Shown here one piece after another: positions 34,612 to 46,204 of a stretch of DNA of 64,000 nucleotides; position 1 is the stretch's first letter, and the number at the start of each line of letters is the position of its first letter. The notes beneath the pieces are model-generated. The model saw only the letters and a program-made list of their open reading frames with translations, searched no databases and was not told the origin of the DNA. The stretch is from Sanghuangporus weigelae. Lineage: Eukaryota; Basidiomycota; Agaricomycetes; Hymenochaetales; Hymenochaetaceae. The stretch covers positions 2,604,001 to 2,668,000 of the forward strand of contig CP137320.1 of the NCBI GenBank assembly GCA_033182465.1, written 5' to 3'. The position numbers and the translations under genes were made by a program.

Positions 34612-36063
34612 TTACCAGCAAAGCGTCACGAACCATCCCCATTTCTCGATAATGGGCATCACAATTTCATCCCATACCTCTTTATCCCATTCCTCATTCT
34701 CTAATGAGCCTATCCCAGGTCGATTGAAAGAAAATATTTCTTCGTGGAGTGTCCCGCCTGACATTCAAGGCAATCCGGGAAATTGGAAGCGCATCGTGCC
34801 CCGAAGGAAGTGTGGTACACAGAGTCATTGTCGTATCAGATTTATATCAAATTTCGGACAGGTCGTACGAGAAGATATGGAGCTGTCAGAAATTCTGCGG
34901 CGAGTAATTGCAAGAAATGAACATCCATACTCACAAGAGCAAGGTTCATAAGTATTTTTAATTTCCTCAATTGCACAGATAGATCCTGTCAGGTTGAGGG
35001 TCGCATTGCGTGAATTCTGATAATTGTATAGGTCCTTCAAAGCCAAGTCGGCGAGTTCAAGGTGTATCAGCCTCTCCAACTTCTGAGTATAGACCCCTTT
35101 CGGCCCCGGTTCACGACGCGAGTATACTGGCTTCTTCCTGAAGTTCTTGTCCATGATGTTACCCGGCCACCAGCCAATCAGGTTTTGTTCTGCTGCGGGG
35201 CATGCTTTCTTCCACTCATCTAATCGCCTTTTCAGGTCCTTGCTAGTCCGCCCGACCTTGACGGAAAACCGATTCGGGCCTGGTCGCAGTAACGATGAAT
35301 TTCAAGGTTTGAAATTGACCAGAGATTCTGTAAGGACGATACATACTGCGAATTTGGAAGGCATAAACAAACCCAGGCACATCGCGGTCACCTGGAGGTT
35401 TCATCATCTCCTCTCGTAGAGCGGCCTGTGTTCTCCGAGATAAGCGTTCTGGAATATAATCTGTGTTCATGGCTGTCAGCCTGGGAAGAAGAGGCTCGTG
35501 GAACTCAACTCACCGGAGAATAGTACCTTCTCCTGGGTGCGCCTCGAGGTGAATCCGTCTTCTTCAAAGTTTTTCTTATGATAATTGCAAAGAACCTCCA
35601 ACGGTAAATTCGGATCAATGGAGCTCGGTGGAAGGCGCGGCTTCACCTGTATTCGACATCGTCTGCCTCTCGTTGTAATGCCGTTACACTGGATTTTATC
35701 TTCTTTGACATCTATTCCAGAACCGTCTCTATGCTGGGAACTGATCCCTTGTGACGGTGTCGTCAAGTCTGGCTGAGCTCCATTAGAGGATGAGCCCAGC
35801 TCCACGCAGCTTTCGCCCGCCGTCGCGGACTCAGAGCAGTCTACTCGCCTGCCATCATCCTTCTGCTTATGCCAGAAGCAGAACGCCTTAACCGATGTTT
35901 TGGTGTCCAATTGTGCCTCGCTCGAAAGTACGATTGCTGTTACCCATTTCCTACATGGCTGGCGATTCTTTTTCGAGGTTCCAGAGCACCGCACACGAAT
36001 AAGGACTGTATCTCGAGACTGAGGTACTGAACGGGAACTTGACGGCGGAGATGTACTAGACAT
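34612..36063 (-). CDS. T5orf172 / GIY-YIG-like protein with two Cys/His modules, copy D
   Basis: Exons 36063-35514, 35460-35347, 35279-34935 and 34757-34612 give 384 residues without a lesion. The N-terminal exon holds two related modules. The first is R-C-S-G-T-S-K-K-N-R-Q-P-C ... F-C-F-W-H (about residues 25-65). The second is Q-C-N-G-I-T-T-R-G-R-R-C ... L-C-N-Y-H (about 126-163). Each has C, C, C, H in register and could bind one zinc. The core follows: P-G-F-V-Y-A-F, S-V-K-V-G-R-T, K-R-R-L-D-E-W, G-W-W-P-G-N-I, L-E-R-L-I-H-L-E-L-A-D-L, then H-E-E-I-F-S-F and W-G-W-F-V. Copy D is closest to copy E and, in the core, to copy A. The role is unknown. Confidence 0.8.
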
Positions 36064-36642
36064 GAACGTACAGGTGAATAAGAGCTAGTAGGAGAGATGT
36101 AGGAAACAAAAGGGCGAGCATACGGATACTTATAAGTGCTCAGAACGGCGAGTCCGCAAGGACCTGCACAAGTTATTGAAGAAGAAGCACGCAATTGTCT
36201 GGAGGATTGATCGTTGTCGAGCGGGGACGTTTCCCGTGCATCGCACAGGTGTTAAGTTCGTAGAAGCATACTTATTTCAAATTCCCGGGCACCGGATTTA
36301 AGATTAAGTTCCGAATTCAAGACTCACAATAGTTCAATACCCGTTTCTTCTCAAGATAAGTAACAAGGTGGAAGGTTGCCACCATGCCACCAGTTGCCAC
36401 CATGAAGTCCAATTGTGGCCGTGGGAGCTGACTTCCTGCGCGAGACGTACCCTAGAGATGCTTTTAATCGTGGGTATATCATAAAGCTTGTTCAAAGGAA
36501 ATAGATATAAAAGACAAATAACTTATGATTGTACAACTGGTATCCAAAGACCCATTATACACGAGTGAAGCACAATAAATAACAATAACACTTGCGCAAG
36601 GAAATCCCAGTCCAGAATACAAAACGCACATGTGCCTTGAAT
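36064..36642. other. 5' flank of copy D and 3' flank of copy E
   Basis: Non-coding. A short direct repeat of gttgccaccatg occurs near 36375-36402. The 3' flank of E (36570-36642) resembles that of D (34560-34612), again marking segmental duplication. Confidence 0.5.
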
Positions 36643-38088
36643 TCACCAGAAAAGTGTGACGAACCATCCCCATCTCTCGATAACAGGCATCACAACTTCA
36701 TCCCATACCTGTTCATCCCACTCCTCGTTCTTTAACGAGCTTGTCCTAGGTTGCTTGAAAGAAAATATTTCCTTATGGTGTTTCCCGCCTGACAAGCAAG
36801 ACAGTCCGGAGTTTTGAAGTGCATTGTGCCAAGTAGAGAGTGCACCACATCGCGTCCGAGTTATGTGCGATTTCGAAACAAAACGTAGAATTGTCAGATA
36901 TTCTGCACAGAGTAGCGAGAATGATCCGCGTACTCACAAGAACAAAGACCATTAGATTTTTGAATTTTGGAAATGGCAGAGCATGATTGAGCTCTTTCGG
37001 CCAAATTATGAAACTCCGAGTTCCGAGAGTTGTATAGATCATACAAAGCCAAATCGGCGAGTTCAAGGTGCACCAGCTTTTCTAGCTTTCGGGAATACAC
37101 CCCTTTCGGCCCCGGCTCAATACGCGAATATATTGGCGTCTTCCTGAAGTTCTTGATCATGATATTACCGGGCCACCAGCCAAGTAGCTTTGGTTCCATA
37201 GCGGGGCATGCTTTCCTCCACTGGTCCAGACGTTTATTCAGGTGGACACTAGTCCGTCCAACTTTAACGATGAACCGGTCCTTGTCTAGTAGCAATGCAG
37301 CAACGATGAATTTTAAACTCTGATATTAACCAGGAAAGGTAGGAAGATCATGTGCGTACCGTGAACTTGGAAGGCATAGACAAAACCAGGCAAATCACTG
37401 TCAGATGGAGGCTTCAACATCTCCTTTCGTAGAGCGGTCTGGGTATTCCGAGATAAATATTTTGGGATATAATCTGTGCTCACGACTGTCAGGCCGGGGG
37501 GAAGGAGCTCGTGGAAGTCAACTCACCGGAGAATAGTACCTTCTCCTGGGTGCGCCTGGACGTGAAGCTCTCTTCCTTAGGCTTCTGGTGCTCATGGTAC
37601 TCGCAAAATACCTCCATTGGTAACTTCGGATCGATGGGGTTCGATGGAAGGCGCAGCTTCACCTGTACTCGGCATCGCCTGCTCCTCGTTGTAGTGCCAT
37701 TACACTGGATTTTATCGCCATTGACACCCTTCAGGCCTGGGTCATTTTTATGTTGGGAGTAGGTCTTTTCTGACATGGAGTCCGGATGAGCTGCTTCCGA
37801 GGGCGATTACAGCTTCACGCGGTCTCCACATCACTCGCTTTTCTCTACGGGTCTAGGGCATGGAACATGCCTTCCATCGTCCTCTGCCTGCGATTTATGC
37901 AAATAACAGAACACCGCAACCAACTTTTTGGTGTATAACTGGGTCTCGCTCGAAGATACGACCACTTTCACCTTGTTCTTACACAGCAGGCCTTTCTTCG
38001 TGAGTCCAGAGCATTGGACAGTGATGGAGACAGTACGATGAGGCTGATAAACTGAGAGAGAGCTTGGCGACAAGGAAATACTAGACAT
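36643..38088 (-). pseudogene. T5orf172-type copy E with two in-frame stops
   Basis: Exons 38088-37527, 37473-37360, 37285-36938 and 36788-36643 total 1170 nt, a multiple of three, and all splice sites match copy D. Inside exon 1, between the two Cys/His modules, TGA (37833-37831) and TAA (37809-37807) interrupt the frame (P-R-P-V-E-K-S-E-stop, then stop eight codons later). Both modules (Q-C-S-G-L-T-K-K and Q-C-N-G-T-T-T-R) and the whole nuclease-like core (G-F-V-Y-A-F, V-K-V-G-R-T, G-W-W-P-G-N, E-L-A-D-L) are otherwise intact. Translation could restart at the Met at 37776, giving a protein with one module plus core. I find no good donor/acceptor pair that removes both stops. Confidence 0.75.
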
Positions 38089-38589
38089 AGCGACTCAGGA
38101 CAATGAAAGCTAGTGGGAGAGATGCAGGCAAACAGAACGCCAGCGTATGAGTCCTTTAAGAGTTCTGAGCTACTAGCTGACGAGGATATACACAGGTAAA
38201 CGAAGAGCGTGTACACAATCATCTGAGAATTTGATTTTGCCAGTGGCAACGCCGCGGTGCAACGCACAGCTGTTATTGTGTTAGTTAAGTTTAAGTTTGT
38301 AGGCGTACAATTACTTTGAGTTTGCGAGCACCGGATCGTAAATCAAATTCTTTAACTCAAGGTTTAAAAGCCGTCTACGAATATATGCATCCTGCCAGGT
38401 TCGTTTCAAGATAAAAGTGACAAAGTGAAAGATGCAACTGAACGCCTCACTATGGATATCCGTGGGAACTGACTTCCTGTGGGAGACGTACCGTAATCGT
38501 GGGAAGTCTCCTTACAAATTGAAATGCTGCTTGCTTGCCTTTGATCTGATTAAAATTAAAATACTAGTAACTTCTCAACATCGTCCAGG
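38089..38589. other. divergent intergenic region, copy E to PRP38
   Basis: Upstream regions of copy E (-) and PRP38 (+). No gene is supported. Confidence 0.5.
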
Positions 38590-39624
38590 ATGGCAAACAC
38601 GACGGTCCGCGGTGCAACTGCGATCCACGGTCAAAACCCACAGGTACATCCATAGCTTTCCGTCTCTATGCTCGGTAGATACTAAATACGCTTAGTTTCT
38701 AGTCGAAACTGTCATTAGGAACCGAATCTATGAGTCTCTGTATTGGAAAGAGAGGTGCTTCGCACTCACAGGTGCGTATCTTTCTAACAGATGGACAATT
38801 TCAGATTCGGTGCTTATTTAAAATGCTAGCTGCAACCCTCATTGACCGGGCCATCGAGCTGAATGCCATAGGAGGCGTATATGGAAACAACGTACCAACG
38901 GAGTTCATCTGTCTGCTACTGAAACTTTTGCAAATCCAACCAGAGAAGGAGATATTGATAGAGTACTTGCAAGCAGATGAATTCAAGTGCGTTGTCTTTG
39001 TCTCCTCCCCTTCATGGTCGGTTGCTTATATGGATCTTCAGATATTTGCGAGCTCTTGCAGCAATGTACATACGTATGACGTTTCAAGCGGCAGAGGTCT
39101 ACGAGATTCTTGAGCCGCTGCTCAAAGACTACAGAAAGTTACGATTGCGACACGTCGGTGGATATTCGCTAACGTATATGGACGAATTCGTCGACCAGCT
39201 TCTCCATGAAGAACGGGTTTGTGATATTATCTTACCGCGATTGCAAAAGAGAGAAGTTCTTGAAGAGAACCGTGAGATTGGTCCTCGGAAGAGTTTATTG
39301 CTGGATGCGATGGAGGGAAGGAGTGATAGAGGACGAAGCAGGAGTCGAAGTGGCAGTGAACGGTCAAGGTCGGATCAGAGCCGGAGTCACAGTCCAGAGA
39401 GGAGTGATCGTAGTCGGACGCCGAGCAGAGGTCGGAGCGCAGAGGTCTCAGATGCTGGATCGCGCTACGTATCGCGCAGTCCCTCACGCTCGCGCTCTCG
39501 TTCTGGGTCGCGCTATGTCTCGCGCAGTCCTTCACACTCTCCGTCGAGATCACAATCTGAATCTCATCCACCTTACATATCACCAAGAGGTAGTATTTCA
39601 CCAGACCGAATGGCTGAAGATTGA
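38590..39624 (+). CDS. PRP38: pre-mRNA-splicing factor Prp38
   Basis: Exons 38590-38643, 38696-38771, 38830-38986 and 39042-39624 give 289 residues. The PRP38 domain (about 10-190) has V-I-R-N-R-I-Y-E-S-L-Y-W-K-E, L-I-D-R-A-I-E-L, I-G-G-V-Y-G-N-N, L-L-L-K-L-L-Q-I-Q-P-E-K, K-Y-L-R-A-L-A-A-M-Y-I-R-M-T and the D-Y-R-K-L-R-L tail of the core. The C-terminus is an RS-rich domain, as in metazoan and basidiomycete Prp38 but not budding yeast. Prp38 is a tri-snRNP-linked factor needed to activate the spliceosome. The second exon begins at 38696: the alternative acceptor at 38704 breaks frame. Confidence 0.95.
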
Positions 39625-39677
39625 TGATTAAGATAGCGGTTGTGAATGTTTGTATTATAGTTACTGTAATGTAGTGA

Positions 39678-40654
39678 CTAATTTGGTCGACGAGGTTTCT
39701 CGAACTCCTCCGTCTTGAACCTACTCAGCTGCTCCGCAATAGCCTTCCACCTGTCATTCGCTAATGGATTCTTGGAAAGTGCAGTAGATGAAAGGTAACC
39801 TCGATTGCGCCAGTTCATATACCATTCTGCCGCGAAGACGTGAGCAAAAGTTCGTAAGTCAGAAGAAAACGGCTTGAACGCACGTATATCTTCTCTGCGA
39901 GTCGGTGCAGCATCCAGTCGATCCGTCCTACCTTTGACGCAGTCACGGAGTGACAAATCATTGTAGTATTTGCAGAATACACTTCCACCGAGCTTTTCAA
40001 CCGCCTTGATAGCAGATTGCGAAGCCCGAGATGCGACAATATGAACAGGCATTTTAAGGTGCTCTGCGCCCTGTATGTGTGGAAAATGAGCTGCCTGTTG
40101 CTTCCTGCTTTGTCTCGTATCGACTACGTACGTCTCCCAAGATTTTTACACCGTCGTGCACGTTATGAATGCATCCACTTAGCAGGAGCTCGCGCGCCGT
40201 GATAGGCTTCTCAGGTGACGATGTAAGTCGTCCCTGGTCCATCCAATGCTGCAGCCTATCAAGGTTTATCGGTGCGTATTCTCTTCCCAGGCTATTCAGA
40301 ATAAAAATGCTCTGGTCAACTGCTTGTCATCGCAAGACCGAAGTACTGCGTACGCGTTGGTAAAGCCTTTCTTTGGGAACCTCTTCAAGATAGTCGTCTG
40401 CCCTCCCTCAAAGCCAAGCCTTGGTTTGCCATTCCCAGCGCGCGCTTTTTGACCTTTGTTACCTCTTCCTGCGGTCCCTCCACGTTTAGATCCATCACCA
40501 CGCCCAACGCGTTTTTGCTGGAGGAACAAGTAGTGAGACGAGACTCAAGAAAAGATTAAATAAAGATCCATACGTTTTTCTGAGAATTATGGGCTGGTGC
40601 AAGATTGAATAAGTGAATGCGACTGCTGGTCGCTCTGAAGCGCGGTAGGGACAT
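39678..40654 (-). CDS. mitochondrial large-subunit ribosomal protein uL15m
   Basis: Exons 40654-40574, 40517-40354, 40291-40132 and 40070-39678 give 265 residues. A basic presequence ([12 protein letters not shown]) is followed by the uL15 signature: [23 protein letters not shown], and [17 protein letters not shown]. Next come N-L-D-R-L-Q-H-W-M and [12 protein letters not shown]. It belongs to the mitoribosome large subunit (yeast MRPL10 family). It is divergent from the mitochondrial DNA polymerase gene, with 255 bases between start codons. Confidence 0.92.
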
Positions 40655-40909
40655 GACTGCAGGTGCAGGCGCTGAAGCAAATTCGTGAAGGAAGTTTAGT
40701 GCCTTACATAATATAGATCGTCTATGAAGCCGGAATGGTCAGCGGCGATCGACTCTAGCAACTATTGATCGACATGCGATTTGCTGACTGAACCTAGCGA
40801 CAGTTTCACTTTCATTGTTTTGTTAGTCTTTTGCTTCCGACACCGTACGTCGTATTAGCCACATGAGAAGAAAGCACATCAGTGGCAGTAAACGAGATAC
40901 TTGGCTGCG
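40655..40909. promoter_or_regulatory. shared divergent promoter of two mitochondrial genes
   Basis: The 255 bases between the ATGs of uL15m (-) and DNA polymerase gamma (+) must hold both promoters. No TATA box is obvious. Both products work on mitochondrial gene expression or genome maintenance, so co-regulation is plausible but not shown. Confidence 0.55.
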
Positions 40910-43900
40910 ATGCTAGTGACCGCGCGTCAGACAGTGGGATGTAACCGGGGGCAGTCGAGATGTTTTCACACTTCCAAAGTACGACAGGTTTTTAAGCAAC
41001 TGGAGAGGAAAATGCAACCACGCGCGGAACTGTTCGCTAGGAAACAGGTGGAGAAGTTTATCAAGAAAAATTCGGCGGAGGCTACGACATCTCAAGAGAC
41101 CGAGGATACTCGTATGTCTTTAACAACTTTTGACCTTCACGAATTACTGAAAGGTGTCCGTCACGCAGCAAAACGTAATGAAGTCGGTGTGCAGCTGCTG
41201 TCGCGAAGATTACATTCCCAGATATTCAAAGGAGTGACCTTTCCTCCTCCGGATAAGAGGTACATCAACTTGGCCCGGGAGCATCTCGAGTCTCATGATC
41301 TCGATCCGACGCAAGGCTCTGTTTTACCAAACACTAGCTTCACGCTTCCATCTCTACAGGGAAATTCTATTGACGAGCACTTCCACCGAATAGGAGAAGC
41401 AGCAGCTCGTCCATGGCTTGACCTTGCGAAACGCTTTGCAAACGTCCAAACTCCACCAAGACCTGATTTCTGGCACATTCATTCCGGTTGGACGAAATAC
41501 CATCACCGAGACGACGGATCGAGCTTCTATGAGCCTGTCTCTGCGCCAGACGAGGAGATGCTCTCGTTTGATGTTGAGACGATGCCGAGCCTGCATCATT
41601 ACGCTGTCATGGCGTGCGCTGTGTCTGCAACCCACTGGTATTCATGGATATCCCCATGGCTACTCGGTGAAACTACGGACCCGCAACAACTTATCCCTCT
41701 GGGGGATCGGAATGTTCATCGGGTTGTGGTAGGCCACAACGTTTCCTACGACCGCGCCAGACTCTTGGAAGAATATCATGTCGATGGCACGAACACGCGC
41801 TTCATAGATACCATGTCGCTGCATGTTGCCGTGAAGGGCATCTCCTCCCATCAGCGCCCTGCATGGATGAAATATCGAAAATTGAAGAACGAAGAGAAAG
41901 AACGCAAGTCAGAGGCAGTCGAGGCAGCCAAAGACCTTCTACGTGAGACACAGGAGAAGGAGGAGGCAGAAATTGATGCCGTAAAACGCGCAGAACTGCG
42001 CAGGTTGCAGGAAGAGATCGAAGAGAGCCTCCCCCAACTTCTCGCTGACGAGTCTGACTCTGCCGAGGCTGAGACTTCTCAAAAACGCTGGGAGGACATT
42101 ACCTCTGCAAACTCACTTGCTGACGTGGCTAAGTTACACTGTGGCATTGAAATAGAGAAGGAAATACGGGACGACTTTATGACTTACTCTCGCGAGGAGA
42201 TCGCCGAGGGCATTCATGACTATCTCGACTATTGTGCGTCAGACGTAGGAGTTACGCATGCGGTCTATAAAAAGGTCTTTCCAGACTTCTTACAAGCTTG
42301 CCCTAGTCCCGTCTCTTTCGCCGGTGTAATGACCATGGGATCGAGCTTCCTCACAGTCAATGACCAGTGGGAGAAGTACCTTCACAAAGCTGAGTCCGTC
42401 TACCGAGAGCTAAACGAAAAGATCAGGAATCGACTTCTTGCTCTGGCTGAGCAAGCAAGGGAACTCGTGGCAGACGGGCGCTGGAAAGATGACGTTTGGC
42501 TCAGCCAGCTAGACTGGACACCGAAGATCGCTGGCAAATCGCGCGGTATTGACGTACCAGTCAAATCGAAAGTGAGCGTGCACTTTATTTTCTGAATTAC
42601 AACATGTTTTTAATGTATCATTATAGGCGAAGCCAAGCGAGTGCTCGTTACAACAGCCCGTCTGGTTCAAAGCTTTGTCTGAGAAGGGTCCATCTAACGC
42701 TTCCGTCAAGAACAACGTACTCCCTTTCCTCCTCCGTCTTGCACACGACGGATATCCGCTCTCGTATTCATCAAAGGACGGATGGACATTCTTGGACAGA
42801 ACCGGCAAAGTTTGTCGACCCAATGATCGTGATACTCCAATCCATACTATCTTGGGGAAAACTGTTGGGCTCAAAGGACTAACAAGCGGGCGATTGACAT
42901 GCGAAGATGTCGAGATAGCCAAAGCACTAGCAAGTGGTGAAGACAACGAGGCTCTTGTTGGCAAGGTCAAGGAACTGGCAGAGGACGTCCTTGCGAATAG
43001 AAACGACCTCGCAGAAGATCCGTGGATAAGTCAACTCAATTGGAAAGGTTCTCGATCTTCGGATGTCGTGATCGAGGAGGAGCAACCAAAACCCGTGCTT
43101 TGGCCCAAATGGTACTGGGACCTAGCAAAGCCGAAAAAAGGGTTATCTCCAGGGACGCTCGATCTGACCATACGCAGTCGACTCGCTCCTCTTCTGCTCA
43201 AACTCAGCTGGGCAGGGTGGCCACTTTTCCATTCTCGACAGCATGGATGGATATTCCGAGTCGCGCCAGATGCGAAATACGGGACTCGCTCAAAGCCGTT
43301 GAGTTTTTACGATCCCGTGGACGCGGCCCTTCAAGCGGCTGTGCTACGCGATGGTTATTCATTCTATAAGCTTCCGCATAAAGATGGCGAGTCAGCAAAT
43401 GTTGGCAACCCCTTTGGGAAGACATTCCTGAAACATGCACAAGATGGGACACTCGCGAGTCCTGGCGATGATACGAAGGACGCGCTCGACATGAACGCTC
43501 AGTGCAGCTATTGGATAAGTTCGCGTGATCGGATTTTAAATCAAATGGTCATCTGGAATGGACAGAGAGTCGATCTTGGCGTTGGAGAAGCTCAAACTTC
43601 GAAGAAGGCGGGCGAGAAGGTGGGAATGATTCTTCCTCAGGTCATCACCATGGGTGCAGTCACTCGACGAGCGATCGAAAAGACTTGGCTCACAGCAAGT
43701 AATGCGAAGAAGAACCGTGTCGGTTCCGAACTTAAGGCTATGGTGCAGGCTCCGAAAGGATATGCTATCGTTGGGGCGGACGTAGACTCTGAGGAACTCT
43801 GGATATCAAGTGCTATGGGCGATGCTCAGTTCGGATTGCATGGTGCTACGGCTATTGGTTGGATGACGCTTGAAGGCACGAAAGCGGCAGGAACCGATCT

Positions 43901-44981
43901 ACATTCTAAGACAGCCAGTATCCTTGGAATTTCCCGTGACCAGGCGAAAGTGTTCAACTATTCCCGTATCTACGGAGCAGGGATGAGGCATGCAATCCTT
44001 CTCCTCTTGCAATCTAATCCCAGTATGTTACCCGATGTGGCGCAAAAACAGGCCGAGAAGCTTTACGCATCAACGAAAGGCAAGAACACTCACAGAACTG
44101 ATATCTTTGGTCGAAAGTTCTGGTTCGGTGGGAGCGAAAGTTACGTCTTTAACAAGCTTGAGGAAATCGCCATGTCCGATAAACCAAAGACGCCAGCCCT
44201 TGGGTGCGGCGTTACCTATGCGCTGTCCAAGGAATATCTGCCCGCGGGTTTCGGTACAGACTACATGACTTCGCGAATCAATTGGGTCGTACAGTCTTCT
44301 GGCGTGGATTATCTACATCTACTCATCGTCTCAATGGACTACCTCATCTCAAAGTACGATATCAAAGCTCGCTACCTTATGTCTGTGCATGATGAGTTGC
44401 GATACCTTGTCAAGGAGGAAGACAAGTACCGTGCAGCGCTTGCCCTTCAAATTGCTAACCTATGGACTCGATGCTTGTTCGCCTTCAAGCTGGGCATGGA
44501 TGACCTCCCTCAGGGAGTTGCCTTCTTTTCTGCAGTTGACGTGGACCACGTGCTGCGGAAGGAAGTTGACCTTCCTTGTGTCACACCATCTCAGCCTACG
44601 CCCATTCCGCCCGGGGAATCCCTTAGCATCACTCAAGCACTTAATAAAACGCAAGGAGGGTCGTTGTGGCGCGATGGTAGAGCCATGCAGCCTGACGATA
44701 GCATCCCCTGGGTCGGCTCACTGGAGGGCTATGTCCCGCCTGATTGTCTTGTCCACCGTGCCTCAAGTGCCAATTTCCTCCGAGCCCAGGCGACAACTGA
44801 ATTTGGTGAGATAAAGCGCCTCGCGGAGTTAGAAACCGGGCAGATATACCATGGCGATATCGGGGGGATGAAGAAGCAGAAGAGAAGGAGGCCACAAACA
44901 TCTGCTCCGTTGCATACTTACACTCCTTCGCCTCAGGCGAGCTGGCTGGATGCAGAGGCGGATAATTATTTGGCTGTCTAA
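40910..44981 (+). CDS. MIP1: mitochondrial DNA polymerase gamma
   Basis: Two exons, 40910-42571 and 42627-44981, give 1338 residues. The N-terminus is a basic mitochondrial targeting sequence. The 3'-5' exonuclease has motif I L-S-F-D-V-E-T (about 217), motif II V-G-H-N-V-S-Y-D-R (about 275) and motif III Y-C-A-S-D-V-G-V-T-H (about 441). Family-A polymerase motifs are A (V-G-A-D-V-D-S-E-E-L-W-I, about 937), B (Q-A-K-V-F-N-Y-S-R-I-Y-G-A-G, about 990) and C (V-H-D-E-L, about 1140), with catalytic Asp in A and C. A charged insert lies at about 325-390. It replicates and proofreads mitochondrial DNA. The start is the ATG at 40910; earlier in-frame codons are not ATG. Confidence 0.96.
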
Positions 44982-45595
44982 AGGAGATTACGCTTTCGCC
45001 TTGCTCGTGGCCTTGAACCTAATTTATGCTTCGTAATTATCATGCTATTAGCTGTAGAAGAAGTATAATAACCTGTACTGTACTTTACATCTATAACTCG
45101 GACCAAAATAATGGGACGACTTGGCCCTTAGGAGCTTGGATTACAACAGCTGGATGTAGATGCAAGATATCTCTATTGAAAACGGTAGCTAGAAAATTTA
45201 AGCGCTGAGGTCGTAAGGTGAGGAAAGCGAGTGACTGCAAGGTATCAAGGAGTGTATGATGCGTGTGGCCAATTTGGCGGGCTGGAAATAGTAAGATACC
45301 ACGGATATACGAATGGAGGCGGATGAGGAAAGTACATGAGACGGTGCGTGATAAATAGTCAGACGTACAATACAAGGGAGTTATGGTATGATGCGATGGG
45401 GAAATTCCCCTCCAAGCGAAGTGAAATCCAATACATGATTGTCAGCGTATAAGCTAAAAACCGGGTTCAAATAAACAGCAATAGATATGATTCTTGCGAT
45501 GAGTGGGTTGATGCGAATGAGGACGTGCTGAAGAAGAGCACTGATCGTTGATCGTGATATGATGTTTGAAGATTCCGAAACGGAATCAATACAGT
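44982..45595. other. convergent intergenic region
   Basis: 3' flanks of the polymerase gene (+) and a small minus-strand gene. No gene is supported. Confidence 0.5.
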
Positions 45596-46204
45596 CTAGG
45601 AGAGGAAAGCGACCTCCGTTAGGCGCCTACTTTCCTCATCCTCAATTTGGTCGATTTCTTCGGCCAAGCTGCCTATTCGTCGCATGCGTATCAGTGGATG
45701 CCCGGGCGTCAACGTACTCGAGTCTGACTCGACAGTCGAGGCACAGTCTGAACCACAAGAATGTAAAGCTGTACATATGGATAGTCGGGGTCGCGGAGTT
45801 GTCGGCGTACACATGAGCATCAATTTCTCGTCAACGGTGTTGAGAATAACATTCTCTCCCGAAGGGAGTTCATCGACCTATTCAAATTACATCCATGATC
45901 AGATTGATATACTAAAGTGAAGTACCAAGAGATGATCCACCTTGTCGTGAAAGATGATGAGGCCCTTCTTGTCCTCCGTGTCTTCCCCCCAGCGCTTCTC
46001 AGTGGCGAGGGACATGATCGTCTTAGCATCGTCCTCCTCATCGCGATAGGGAACTCCATACTTGATGCTTTGTTTGAGAAGGCCACATGTCTTAAGAGCC
46101 TCTACACGGCGTTGATGCTCCATCGAAGATGTCGAAGCTTCAGGTTGTTGTCGAGGAGTTTCCGTTTGAGATTTGCGAACGAGCTTCTTTAATTGCTTGA
46201 ACAT
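45596..46204 (-). CDS. unrecognised 186-residue protein
   Basis: Exons 46204-45926 and 45877-45596 give 186 residues; the 48-nt intron keeps frame and its removal restores V-D-H-L-L-V-D-E-L. The N-terminus is basic (F-K-Q-L-K-K-L-V-R-K-S), the middle charged, and the C-terminus acidic (E-E-I-D-Q-I-E-D-E-E-S-R-R). A run of Thr/Pro and cysteines (C-T-P-T-T-P-R-P, C-T-A-L-H-S-C-G-S-D-C) lies between. No signal peptide or membrane segment. It is in the gene-poor part of the window and could be lineage-specific. Confidence 0.55.

Noticed and set aside
37807-37833. An intron removing both stops of copy E
   Set aside because: The only acceptor candidates are weak AAG sites, and copy D is continuous across the same place.
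39300-39590. Repetitive purine-rich tract as a tandem repeat locus
   Set aside because: It is the coding sequence of the RS domain of PRP38.
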